A stretch of DNA of 12,404 nt from Chloroflexi bacterium RBG_19FT_COMBO_55_16 (lineage in GTDB: Bacteria > Chloroflexota > Anaerolineae > Anaerolineales > UBA4823), in NCBI GenBank assembly GCA_001795335.1, contig MGOK01000014.1, forward strand, positions 1,025-13,428. Direction: 5' to 3'. Below the pieces are notes generated by a model, which made no database searches, was not told where the DNA came from, and saw nothing but the letters and a program-made list of their open reading frames with translations. The position numbers and the translations under genes were made by a program. Shown one piece after another: positions 1 through 7,817 of this stretch. Each line of letters opens with the position of its first letter. The first letter of the stretch is position 1.

Positions 1-68
1 TCAACCTGGTCATTGGCAAGCAGGGAGCCGAACCGTTTGGTGATGCCCCGCATCTGGACAGCGAGCAT
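1..68 (-). CDS. ABC transporter ATP-binding protein, N-terminal fragment (sugar/nucleoside type)
   Basis: Only the first 22 codons are inside the window; the gene continues past the left edge. The reading MLAVQMRGITKRFGSLLAND is the typical opening of an ABC ATPase, with the 'GITKRFG..LAND' segment that precedes the Walker A loop in simple-sugar and nucleoside importer ATPases. Walker A itself is outside the window. A second in-frame Met at 53 (MRGITKRFG) is an alternative start. The start at 68 has a modest Shine-Dalgarno GGGA at 76-79, seven bases upstream. It lies downstream of the BMP-family binding protein on the same strand, so it is probably the energising subunit of that importer; the two permease genes would be expected further left. 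The assignment to the ABC ATPase superfamily is fairly secure, while the substrate is inferred from the neighbour. Confidence 0.8.
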   Translation of the reverse strand, partial: MLAVQMRGITKRFGSLLANDQV

Positions 69-81
69 GTTTTATTCCCGC

Positions 82-111
82 TTGGGGTGATAGGAACGCC
101 TATCACCCCAA
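82..111 (-). promoter_or_regulatory. Perfect 13-bp intercistronic hairpin between binding-protein and ATPase genes
   Basis: Positions 82-94 (TTGGGGTGATAGG) are the exact reverse complement of 99-111, with a four-base loop at 95-98. On the minus-strand transcript this is a 13-bp stem with loop CGUU. It ends two bases before the GGGA ribosome site of the ATPase gene. No U-run follows, so it does not look like a simple intrinsic terminator. In binding-protein-dependent transport operons a stable hairpin after the binding-protein gene often protects that message or reduces downstream expression, and this is the likely role here (inference). Confidence 0.75.
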
Positions 112-122
112 CGTAGATTTTG

Positions 123-184
123 TTGACCGACTTTTGTCGACCGACTTTAATTGACCGACTTTAGTTGACCAACTTTAGTTGACG
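123..184. repeat. 14-bp tandem repeat, about 4.4 copies, overlapping the 3' end of the BMP gene
   Basis: Four consecutive 14-base units (123-136, 137-150, 151-164, 165-178) follow the pattern TTGACCGACTTTAG with one or two changes each. A partial fifth unit (TTGAC) starts at 179 and lies inside the last codons of the BMP-family gene. The TAA stop at 175-177 belongs to the fourth unit. The same triplet recurs at 161-163 and 147-149; because 14 is not a multiple of three, these stops fall in three different minus-strand frames. The function is unknown. Confidence 0.85.
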
Positions 185-1200
185 GGCTCCGGCTGTTTTT
201 CGTTGATGTCTACTCGGAACAGTCCGTCTTTAATCTGTTGCTCGCGTTCTCGCACTTTTGCCACCAAGTCGGCAGGCAGCTTGCTCTCCGTGGCGTGGAA
301 GGGAGCCAAGCTGGCGCCACCCTTGGCAACCATGCTGAAGTCTTTCAGGTCTTGGGCCGTATAAGCGCCGCTTTGAACCTGGTTGACGACGTATTCAACC
401 GTGGGGTTCATGTTCCACACCGGGCTGCTCACCACGAACTCTGGCGCCAGTTCATTCTGGTCGCTCATATTTCCGAACGCCCACAACCCATTTTCCTTTG
501 CGGCTTCGATCACGCCAAACCGTTCGGCGTAAAGTACGTCAGCGCCAGCATCAATTTGAGCAAGGGCAGCTTCCTTTGCAGCAGCCGGGTCGAACCAGCT
601 ATTGATGAAGGTAACCAGCACCTGGACATCAGGGTTAACCTCTTTGGCGCCAGCGATAAACGCGTTGACCAGGCGGTTGACTTCGGGTACCGGATGACCT
701 CCTACAACCCCGACTTTGTTCGACTTGGTCAAGCCTCCGGCTAACATGCCACTCAGGTAGGCCGGCTCATGGATCCAGTTGTCGAAGACCGATACGTTAG
801 GCTCTGAGGGACCCAGACCTGATCCAAAGACAAAGGCGATGTCCGGATATTCCGCCGCAACCCGCCGTACGGCCTCCTCATTCCCGAAAGCATCGCCAAA
901 GATGATATTGGGTTTCTTCTGATCGGCCACCTCGCGCAGCACGCGCTCCATATCACCGGCATAGCCGATATTATCAGTGTATTCGTAATCAACTTTGCCT
1001 TCGTCCCTGGCCTTCAAGAGGGCTGAATGGATGACTCCATCCCACGGCTCCTCGATCGGGGTGGCGAAGGCGCCGAACACCAGAAGCTTGGCCGGTCCCG
1101 CCTCAGTGGGGGGCGGAGTTGCCTGCGGTGCGCATCCGACCAGCACTCCCACAGCTATTATACTAATAACAAACAGGTAAAAAACCGATCGCTTGTTCAT
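175..1200 (-). CDS. BMP/PnrA-family substrate-binding lipoprotein of an ABC importer
   Basis: A 341-residue extracytoplasmic solute-binding protein of the BMP (basic membrane protein/PnrA) family, whose characterised members bind purine nucleosides. Residues 1-22 form a lipoprotein signal peptide (Lys3/Arg4, hydrophobic core, lipobox LVGC), and Cys23 is the predicted lipidated residue. A Thr/Pro-rich linker follows, then the periplasmic-binding fold. Family features include IIFGDAFGNEEAV near residue 100, the 'DNWIHEPAYLSGMLAGG' stretch near 140-157, and VGVVGGHPVPEVNRLVNAF near 163-181. The start is well supported: GGAGGAG sits eight bases upstream. The gene follows an xdhA-like gene after 113 bp and precedes an ABC ATPase, so it probably feeds substrate to the catabolic enzymes encoded upstream. 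Purine or nucleoside specificity is inferred from family and context; no ligand residues were verified. Confidence 0.9.
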   Translation of the reverse strand: MNKRSVFYLFVISIIAVGVLVGCAPQATPPPTEAGPAKLLVFGAFATPIEEPWDGVIHSALLKARDEGKVDYEYTDNIGYAGDMERVLREVADQKKPNIIFGDAFGNEEAVRRVAAEYPDIAFVFGSGLGPSEPNVSVFDNWIHEPAYLSGMLAGGLTKSNKVGVVGGHPVPEVNRLVNAFIAGAKEVNPDVQVLVTFINSWFDPAAAKEAALAQIDAGADVLYAERFGVIEAAKENGLWAFGNMSDQNELAPEFVVSSPVWNMNPTVEYVVNQVQSGAYTAQDLKDFSMVAKGGASLAPFHATESKLPADLVAKVREREQQIKDGLFRVDINEKQPEPVN

Positions 1201-1261
1201 GACTTTTTCTCCTCCATGGCCAATAGAATTTGGATGAAATCGCTGTATCGAAATATTAGAC

Positions 1262-1304
1262 TGGCGGAGCTGGATCTCCAGCGCGCCACAGGGGGTTTGT
1301 GCCA
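1262..1304 (-). promoter_or_regulatory. Overlapping stem-loops between xdhA-like copy 1 and the BMP gene
   Basis: TGGCG (1262-1266) pairs with CGCCA (1284-1288) and GCTGG (1269-1273) pairs with CCAGC (1278-1282), giving a two-part stem with a four-base loop at 1274-1277. A weaker stem, GCCACA (1285-1290) with TGTGCC (1299-1304, one mismatch), shares bases with the first, so the two could be alternatives. No U-tract follows on the minus strand, and no convincing -35/-10 pair was seen in 1201-1313. The region may modulate expression between the enzyme and transporter parts of the cluster; this is inference. Confidence 0.4.
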
Positions 1305-1313
1305 GCCTTCCTT

Positions 1314-3647
1314 CTATCTCTGCTTTGTCTGCCTCCTTTCCGGGCGCTTTTCAAGCGCCTCAATGATGGTTGCGGGAGATATGGGTATCTCGTAAACATC
1401 AATCCCCAGGGCATCAGCCAGAGCATTGGCCACTGCCGCGGGAACGGCGACAATTCCGTGTTCTCCCAGGCCCCGCGCGCCGTACGGCCCATTTATGTCT
1501 TCGGTTTCAATGAAGAAAACCTGTAAGCTGGGTATATCGGCAGCAGTCGGTATGCGGTAATCCACCAGACTCGAGTTGTTAATCCGTCCATCGCCATCAA
1601 ACTGTATCTTTTCCGTCAGGGTAGCACCTAGGGCCTGGATCATGGCACCCTCCACCTGGCCGCGGGCGGTGTCGGGATTAATGATGCGGCCTGCATCCAG
1701 GGCACTGATCAGCCGCAGCACATGGATCTGGCCTGTCTCGAGGTCTACCTCGATCTCAGCACCCTGGCAGCCAAAAGTCCAGCTGGCAGCGATATTCCCC
1801 TGACCGGTGACCGGGTCGAGGTAGGTCAGCCCCATGGGGACGAACGAGCCCCGTCCAACGATCGGAGGGTTGACAGCCGATCCGTCCGGGCGGCGGTAGC
1901 CTGTCGCAAATGCCTGGTAGGGAAAGGCGCGCTCCGGGTGGTTTGAAGGATAGACTTTGCAGTCGTTGGTTTCCAGGTTTTCCTCAGGCACACCCAGCAC
2001 TTCGGCAGCGGCCTTCTTGATCTGGAGCAGGGCATCCATCGCCGCCAGCCGCACCGCATTTCCGACCGCCCAGGTGGTATGACTGGCAACCGTCTGCCAT
2101 TCATGGGGGGAGAAATCCGTGTCCACGCGCGCCACGTAATGAACCATATCCATGGGAATAGACAATGCCTCAGCTGCAATCTGGCTCAGCACCGTATTGG
2201 CACCTTGTCCAATTTCCACTGCGCCCGTGTAAAGAGTCACTGATCCATCCTCGTTGAAGCGGATTATGGCTCCGCTTTGCGCGTTGGTGCGCATGACCGG
2301 GGACTTCATCAAACAGGCAAGACCATGCCCGCGCTTCCGGTTAGGTGCCGAGGGGTCGGCCTTTGTCCCTAGCGCCTTAACCACGGCTTGCAGGCACAAG
2401 TCTGCCCGGCCATTGTAGTTCTGCATGACCTGACCCATTGCGTTAACCTTGCCAGGTCCGAGCAGGTTTTTCAAGCGCAATTCCGCGGGATCCATTCCCA
2501 GTTGACGGGCAATATGGTCCATCTGGCGTTCGACCATCCAATGTACTTCAGGGTGAGCATAGCCACGATAAGCGCCAGTCGGCGGTGTGTTGGTATAAAC
2601 ATTGTAAGAATCTATTTTCAAATTTGGGATGTGATAAGGGCCAGTTGAATTATGCCCACCACCTTGAGAGATCCAAACCGAGTAATCGGCGTAGCCCCCA
2701 CTGCCAAAATATAGTTCAGCCTCGTGCGCCAGAAGCAATCCATCCTGGTTTACTGCAGTTTTAATCCGGCCCCACGCGCCTCGCCCTACCACACTGCCAA
2801 AGAACATCTCCTCCCGCGTAAGCAAGAGTTGTACGGGGATGCCAGGCACCGCCAGGGCAGCGATTGCCAGAAGCGGTTCGATGGTGACATCGGATTTGCC
2901 CCCAAAGCCGCCCCCGACATAGGGGACTACGACACGCACCTTGGCAGGTGATAAACCGAAGAGATCCGCCAGCGTCTCGCGGATGAAAAAAGGAGCTTGG
3001 GAGCTAGCCCAGATGGTTAACGAGTCTCCTCCCCATAAAGCCCACGTACAATGTGGCTCCAGCTGGACATGAGCGATCCATGGCACCCAATATTCGTTTT
3101 CGACGACCAGGTGTTCCGCGGCGAAGACTGCTTCGACATCCCCGTGGCGTAACCGGTAATGGTGGCTGATATTAGTTCCCAGAACGGGGTGAATCTGGTG
3201 GTCGTGCTGGTACTTCTCAAGGTTTTGATGGATCAGGGGAGCACCCAGGCGAACTGCTTCGCGCGGGTGTAGGATGGGTGGGATCGACTCGTATTCCACC
3301 TGGATAAGCGGGAGAGCCTCTTCAGCCGCCTCTGCGCTGGCTGCCACGACAACCGCCACAGGTTCACCCCAGTAACGTACTTTATCACGGGCTATAGGAT
3401 ACTGGTCCCGGATGGCTTGCCCGATCCGGCCTGGGCAATCAGCGCCAGTGATGACAGCTTTTACGCCAGGTGCGGCCATCGCCTGGCTCACATCGAGATG
3501 ACGAATAAAGGCGTGTGCTTCTCTCGATCGCAGCACACGCGCATGGTAAGCGCGACCAAGGCTCAGGTCAGCCGCAAACATAGCCTGGCCCGTGACTTTA
3601 TCCCACCCGTCAACGCGCTGCAATTCTTGACCGACAACCTTAATCAT
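1314..3647 (-). CDS. xdhA: Xanthine dehydrogenase-family molybdopterin-binding subunit, copy 1
   Basis: A 777-residue large subunit of the molybdenum hydroxylase family, which hydroxylates N-heterocycles, aldehydes or related substrates using Mo-MCD. The N-terminal aldehyde-oxidase a/b-hammerhead domain begins at 'VDGWDKVTGQAMF'. The Mo-binding region has GGGFGGKSD at residues 245-253 and 'AYRGYAHPE' with Arg361, the usual substrate-contacting arginine. The C-terminal 'GARGLGEHG' carries Glu729, the catalytic base position. It lacks the AYRCSFR loop of form I CO dehydrogenase. The residue after GGK (Ser252) is not the Glu seen in bovine xanthine oxidoreductase. I chose ATG at 3647 because homologues start close to the 'VVGQELQRVDG' segment; a longer TTG start at 3689 would overlap the amidohydrolase gene. 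Neither start has a good ribosome site. The substrate is unknown. Confidence 0.9.
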   Translation of the reverse strand: MIKVVGQELQRVDGWDKVTGQAMFAADLSLGRAYHARVLRSREAHAFIRHLDVSQAMAAPGVKAVITGADCPGRIGQAIRDQYPIARDKVRYWGEPVAVVVAASAEAAEEALPLIQVEYESIPPILHPREAVRLGAPLIHQNLEKYQHDHQIHPVLGTNISHHYRLRHGDVEAVFAAEHLVVENEYWVPWIAHVQLEPHCTWALWGGDSLTIWASSQAPFFIRETLADLFGLSPAKVRVVVPYVGGGFGGKSDVTIEPLLAIAALAVPGIPVQLLLTREEMFFGSVVGRGAWGRIKTAVNQDGLLLAHEAELYFGSGGYADYSVWISQGGGHNSTGPYHIPNLKIDSYNVYTNTPPTGAYRGYAHPEVHWMVERQMDHIARQLGMDPAELRLKNLLGPGKVNAMGQVMQNYNGRADLCLQAVVKALGTKADPSAPNRKRGHGLACLMKSPVMRTNAQSGAIIRFNEDGSVTLYTGAVEIGQGANTVLSQIAAEALSIPMDMVHYVARVDTDFSPHEWQTVASHTTWAVGNAVRLAAMDALLQIKKAAAEVLGVPEENLETNDCKVYPSNHPERAFPYQAFATGYRRPDGSAVNPPIVGRGSFVPMGLTYLDPVTGQGNIAASWTFGCQGAEIEVDLETGQIHVLRLISALDAGRIINPDTARGQVEGAMIQALGATLTEKIQFDGDGRINNSSLVDYRIPTAADIPSLQVFFIETEDINGPYGARGLGEHGIVAVPAAVANALADALGIDVYEIPISPATIIEALEKRPERRQTKQR

Positions 3648-3673
3648 GGTTCGGTATGGTGTATCAGGGCTAG

Positions 3674-4927
3674 CTAATGGGTCTCCCAATCGGCAGTGCG
3701 GGTAATACTCCTCATCTTTCCTTGATCGACTAACTTTCCGTGGCTGATGACAGACACCGGCGCGGTATGTTCGCGCAATGCCTCCAACACACTCGGGGCA
3801 TCGAGCACCACAAGGTTAGCAGGAGCACCCACGCGCAATGCCAGGTCTTTTAAGCCCATAGCCTGGGCGGCCCGCACCGTGATCATATCATATAGTACAT
3901 CCATCTCGACCGAAGTGGTCATCCAAAGCAAGTGGGATGCCAGGAAAGCCACCTCCAGCATATTGTTCCGACCGAAAGGATAGTAAGCATCAGAGATATC
4001 ATCTTGGCCCAGGCAGACCAACACACCTTCCTCCAGGAGCTCCTTGACGCGGGCGTGCAAGGGCCCCGTATGCGGGTCGCTCACCACGCCCATCTCCGCC
4101 TTTTTTAATAGCGCTACCACCTTCTGGAAATAGGGTTGGGGATATAGCGCCATAGCCCGGGCATGGTGTGCCAGAGCACGACTCTGCCAGCCTCGACGAA
4201 TGGACTCTACAGCCATTGATTCCAGAGACCGCAGTCCAGCATCGCCGGCATCATCTACCAGCATGGACACATCTTTATCGTATTCTACAGCGATATCGAA
4301 TATTTCCCTGATATGCTGGTGAATATCCGCCTCGGTATACTCGATCCACGGGATTCCGCCAACCACATCCGCACCGAGCTCCATGGACTGCCGGACGAGT
4401 TCGGATGCGCCTGGCTCGCGAACAATCCCATCCTGCGCAAAAGCCACAACCTGGATATCCACAATGCCAGCAAACTCCTGGCGAGCACGGAGCAAGGCTT
4501 TCACCCCTTCAAGCCGGGCTTTGCTGTCCACATCGGCAAATGCACGCAGGTGCGTGCAACCATAAAAGGCAGCCTGAGCGACTGCACGGCGGACATTCTG
4601 GATAATCCAGGATTCATCGTACTTCTCTTTTACCCGCGCGGCCAGCTCAATCGCTGTCATGGCTTTGCCCATCTCTAAACCATGATAATCCCGCAGGGCT
4701 TCCTCATCCATCATTTGCAGCGTATACACCTTGCACAAATGGAGATGGGGATTGACAAAGGATTCAGTGACCAGGTTCCCCTGGGCGTCAATTTCGATCT
4801 CTGCCTGGTTGCCAACCTGCTCCGAGATCGCTGCGATTTTCCCGGAAGCGATCCCAACTTCAAAAGTTTTTTCCGGTTGGCCGCGCAATCGAGCCTGGCG
4901 GATCAGAATATCAAGTCGTTCAGCCAT
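3674..4927 (-). CDS. Cytosine-deaminase-like amidohydrolase with altered metal site
   Basis: A 417-residue amidohydrolase-superfamily protein closest in pattern to the CodA branch, which deaminates cytosine or related ring compounds. Landmarks are VNPHLHL with His61 and His63, GIPWIEYTEAD (191-201), AHHARAMA with His255, GQDDISDAYYP with Asp309, and the C-terminal 'GAPANLVVLDAP' strand typical of the composite beta-domain. Compared with E. coli CodA as I recall it, the metal ligand His214 and catalytic Glu217 (the HCDE motif) correspond to Leu223 and Asp226 in MLVDD. The reaction may therefore differ from cytosine deamination. Start 4927 has GAGG seven bases upstream, overlapping the TGA of the preceding large-subunit gene (9-bp gap), so translation is probably coupled. 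The setting between two Mo-hydroxylase large subunits suggests it acts on the same N-heterocyclic pathway. Confidence 0.85.
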   Translation of the reverse strand: MAERLDILIRQARLRGQPEKTFEVGIASGKIAAISEQVGNQAEIEIDAQGNLVTESFVNPHLHLCKVYTLQMMDEEALRDYHGLEMGKAMTAIELAARVKEKYDESWIIQNVRRAVAQAAFYGCTHLRAFADVDSKARLEGVKALLRARQEFAGIVDIQVVAFAQDGIVREPGASELVRQSMELGADVVGGIPWIEYTEADIHQHIREIFDIAVEYDKDVSMLVDDAGDAGLRSLESMAVESIRRGWQSRALAHHARAMALYPQPYFQKVVALLKKAEMGVVSDPHTGPLHARVKELLEEGVLVCLGQDDISDAYYPFGRNNMLEVAFLASHLLWMTTSVEMDVLYDMITVRAAQAMGLKDLALRVGAPANLVVLDAPSVLEALREHTAPVSVISHGKLVDQGKMRSITRTADWETH

Positions 4928-4936
4928 GGCTTGGCC

Positions 4937-7300
4937 TCACTCAACAATCCCTCCATCCACCATCGCCAGGTATACTCTTTCGGAGCTGTAGGGTGGGCTT
5001 CCAGGCCGGATACCCAGCGCGTCATAGATAGCATTGGCGATGGCCGGAATCGTGGGCACCATAGCATGTTCACCGATGCCGCGCGCACCCCACGGCCCGT
5101 CATCCTGTGGAACCTCGACGATTATTGATTCGATCTTCGGGGGTACATCGACGCAAGTAGCGATGCGATAGTCCACCAGGCTGGGATTGTGTAGCAAGCC
5201 CTGCTTGAGTTGGAGCTCCTCAAACAACGCCGTGCTGATCCCCTGGATCAGGCCACCTTCCATCTGCGCCCTGACCATCTCAGGATTAATAGCTTTGCCG
5301 ACGTCGAATGCAGCCACGGCGCGCAGCACTTCCACTTTGCCAGTTTCCATATCAACTTCCACCTCGACGGCTTGCGCCCCCGTTGTGTAGTGCACAGCAG
5401 CCCGCTCACCCTGGCCGGTTTCTGGATCGAGACCGGTAATATAGGTGGGCATGAAGTTGCCGCGTCCAACGATCGGTCCGCCGATCCAACCTTTGCCATC
5501 CGGTTTAGGGAGGCCGTAAACCACCATGTCCTTCAAGGGGATAGACTCCTCGGTTTTATACGAGATCACATTCCCATCGACAATGTCCAAATCTTTTATA
5601 TCTTCATTCCAAGCCTGAGCTACCAGGTGCAGGATCTGCTGGCGAGCATCGCGCGCCGCGGCCGCGATAGCGTTGCCCATGCTCCAGGTTAGGCGGCTGG
5701 CGACGGTTTGCCACTCGTACGGGCTGTACTTGGTGTCCACCGGAGAGGCCACTCGCACCCACGTGGCAGGCACACCCAGGGCTCCTGCAGCCATTTGAGC
5801 GGCGACCGTGAACGTCCCCTGCCCGATCTCCTGCCCGCCAACGCCCACGTTCACTTTGCCATCCTCGGTCAGCTCGACCCAGGAGCTTGAACCAGCATTG
5901 GGCGGCATGGCAGGCGCTTTCCACATGATAGCAATGCCTTTTCCCCGCCGCTTGTTAGGCGCACTTGGCGGAGACTTCATGCCCCACTCGATTGCCTGAG
6001 CAGCTTTTTCGAGACATTGCGATAGGCCAGTAGGATGCATCCTACCGCCCGTCACCAGGATGCTGCCCTCCTTCACACAGTTGATCTTGCGCAGCTTCAC
6101 TGGATCGATGCCGACCTCCAGCGCTAATTCGTCGATGCATTGCTCAAGGCCAGCATGGATCTCCGGATGGCCAAAGCCGCGCATCGGCCCACTGACGGGG
6201 TGGTTGGTATAGACACAGTAGCTGTCTATCTTTACATTGGGCACTTCATAAGGACCAGTGCCACTATACCCCGCCGCGCGGGTAACGTTTACACCATATT
6301 CCGTATATGCACCACCGTCCCAATAATAGCGGTTCTCCATAGCCAGTAATTTGCCTTCTTTATCACAGCCCATCTTGAGGTGCATGACCAATCCCTGGCG
6401 CACAAAGGTGGTAAAAAACTCCTCTTCACGCGTCAGGCGCAGCTTTACTGGGTGGCCTTTCACCTTGGTGGCGATCGCCACGACCAAAGCCTCCATCGTC
6501 ACCCCGGCCTTTGAGCCGAATCCGCCGCCGACGTATAAGCCAATGACCCGCACATCACTCTGGGAAATCCCCAACGCCTTAGCGATCAGATTGCGCTGGG
6601 CAAAAGGAGACTGCGTGCTGCTCCACAGGGTCACATTGCCATCCTGGTCTGCCCTGGCGACAGCGACATGCGGCTCGATCGGAACGTGTTGGATATGCGG
6701 GATGCGATAATGCCGTTCGAGGATTACCGCGCATTTTTCCCAGGCGCTATCGACATCACCCTTGCGGGCTTTGAAATGATTCGAAATATTGGTCCCCGCC
6801 TCGGGGAAAATGAAGGGCACAACAACATATTTACCTAGATCGGGGTGGATCAGTGGCGCTTGCGGGCTAGCACCATATTCGGGGTCAGTTACTGGCTGCA
6901 AAACCTCATACTCCACATCGATCAGTTCTAGAGCCTGTTCAGCAATTTCTTCGCTCACGGCAACCACACCGGCGACCGGATCGCCTACGTACCGCACTCG
7001 ATCCCGACAAAAGATATAGCGGTCCTGCAAGTACAGGCCGATATAACCTGGAAAATCTTTTCCGGTGACGACCGCCTTAACTCCGGGCAAGACACTAGCC
7101 TTGCTCACGTCTATAGATTTGAGGCGCGCATGAGGGTGTGGGCTGCGCTTGATGCGCGCGTACAACAACCCGGGTCCAAACTGGAAATCATCCGTGAAAA
7201 TCGCTGCACCGGTTACTTTCTCTTGCGCGTCCACGCGTGGCACGCTCTCTCCAACCGGCGGAGGGATGCGAACACCTATTCCGGGTTCCTTTACAACCAT
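4937..7300 (-). CDS. xdhA: Xanthine dehydrogenase-family molybdopterin-binding subunit, copy 2
   Basis: A 787-residue Mo-hydroxylase large subunit, paralogous to the gene at 1314-3647. It opens with the a/b-hammerhead domain ('VDAQEKVTGAAIFTDDF'). It then has GGGFGSK at 258-264, 'PMRGFGHPE' with Arg374, and 'GARGIGEHA' with Glu744 in the catalytic-base position. The position after GSK is Ala, so the bovine-type substrate Glu is absent here too. Start 7300 is secure: GAGGAGG lies five bases upstream. It is 37 bp downstream of the 2Fe-2S subunit gene and so is the most obvious partner of the FeS and FAD subunits, forming a three-subunit cytoplasmic enzyme. The substrate could be xanthine, hypoxanthine or another N-heterocycle; sequence alone does not decide. 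Confidence 0.92.
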   Translation of the reverse strand: MVVKEPGIGVRIPPPVGESVPRVDAQEKVTGAAIFTDDFQFGPGLLYARIKRSPHPHARLKSIDVSKASVLPGVKAVVTGKDFPGYIGLYLQDRYIFCRDRVRYVGDPVAGVVAVSEEIAEQALELIDVEYEVLQPVTDPEYGASPQAPLIHPDLGKYVVVPFIFPEAGTNISNHFKARKGDVDSAWEKCAVILERHYRIPHIQHVPIEPHVAVARADQDGNVTLWSSTQSPFAQRNLIAKALGISQSDVRVIGLYVGGGFGSKAGVTMEALVVAIATKVKGHPVKLRLTREEEFFTTFVRQGLVMHLKMGCDKEGKLLAMENRYYWDGGAYTEYGVNVTRAAGYSGTGPYEVPNVKIDSYCVYTNHPVSGPMRGFGHPEIHAGLEQCIDELALEVGIDPVKLRKINCVKEGSILVTGGRMHPTGLSQCLEKAAQAIEWGMKSPPSAPNKRRGKGIAIMWKAPAMPPNAGSSSWVELTEDGKVNVGVGGQEIGQGTFTVAAQMAAGALGVPATWVRVASPVDTKYSPYEWQTVASRLTWSMGNAIAAAARDARQQILHLVAQAWNEDIKDLDIVDGNVISYKTEESIPLKDMVVYGLPKPDGKGWIGGPIVGRGNFMPTYITGLDPETGQGERAAVHYTTGAQAVEVEVDMETGKVEVLRAVAAFDVGKAINPEMVRAQMEGGLIQGISTALFEELQLKQGLLHNPSLVDYRIATCVDVPPKIESIIVEVPQDDGPWGARGIGEHAMVPTIPAIANAIYDALGIRPGSPPYSSERVYLAMVDGGIVE

Positions 7301-7337
7301 GGTTACCTCCTCATATCCCTAACGACCCTAACAGTCA

Positions 7338-7817
7338 TCAGGGTCTTAATACCTCCCGCCGGGCAGCGTCTTTAACCGCCTCCACCAGGCGCAGATAGCC
7401 CGTGCAACGGCACAAGTTACCCAACAGCGCATCGCGAATATCATAGTCGGAAGGGCGAGGATTGCGGTCGAGCAAAGCTCGCGCCGAAACCAGCACACCG
7501 GGGGTGCAGAATCCGCATTGCACACCTCCCTGATCGATAACAGCCTGTTGTAAGGGATCCAGCTGGTTGTCATGAACTAACCCTTCGACAGTGGTGAGGC
7601 TCGCCCCATCGCACTCGACCGCCAGCACCATGCAGCTGTTAACCGGTTCGCCGTTGAGAATCACCGTACAGGCTCCACACTCGCCTGCCGCGCAGCCATT
7701 CTTGGTGCCTGTCAAAGCCAGCTTGTCGCGCAGCATCTGTAACAAGGTCATGTTCGACGGCACATCAACCAACTCAGTAGAACCATTCACTGTTACTATT
7801 ATTCTGTGATACGCCAT
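7338..7817 (-). CDS. xdhC: 2Fe-2S iron-sulfur subunit of a xanthine dehydrogenase-family enzyme
   Basis: A 159-residue small subunit (E. coli naming XdhC; others call this subunit CoxS/HcrC-like) that carries electrons from the Mo site to FAD. The N-terminal plant-ferredoxin-type cluster uses Cys42, Cys47, Cys50 and Cys62 (GCAAGECGACTV and NSC). The C-terminal all-helical cluster uses Cys101, Cys104, Cys136 and Cys138 (VQCGFCTPG and GNLCRCTGY). Gln100 before Cys101 is the residue that usually contacts the molybdopterin. All eight ligands are present and the length is normal. The ATG at 7817 is preferred over TTG at 7829 because GGAGG ends five bases before it and itself overlaps the TTG extension. 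It lies 134 bp after the FAD subunit gene and 37 bp before xdhA copy 2. Confidence 0.95.
   Translation of the reverse strand: MAYHRIIVTVNGSTELVDVPSNMTLLQMLRDKLALTGTKNGCAAGECGACTVILNGEPVNSCMVLAVECDGASLTTVEGLVHDNQLDPLQQAVIDQGGVQCGFCTPGVLVSARALLDRNPRPSDYDIRDALLGNLCRCTGYLRLVEAVKDAARREVLRP

Noticed and set aside
238..744. 168-codon plus-strand ORF opposite the BMP gene
   Set aside because: It lies wholly antisense to a clear BMP-family gene and shows no recognisable domain, so it is a shadow frame.
1285..1310. TGGCAC element on the minus strand resembling a sigma-54 -24 box
   Set aside because: The required GC of the -12 element at the correct spacing is absent.
3648..3689. TTG start at 3689 extending the copy 1 large subunit by 14 residues
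   Set aside because: It would overlap the amidohydrolase gene by 16 bases, has no ribosome site, and the added residues precede the usual family N-terminus at MIKVVG. It is not fully excluded, since ATG 3647 also lacks a good ribosome site.
1314..7300. CO dehydrogenase (CoxL/CoxS/CoxM) interpretation of the three-subunit enzyme
   Set aside because: Neither large subunit has the AYRCSFR active-site loop of form I CO dehydrogenase; the corresponding segments read AYRGYAH and PMRGFGH.
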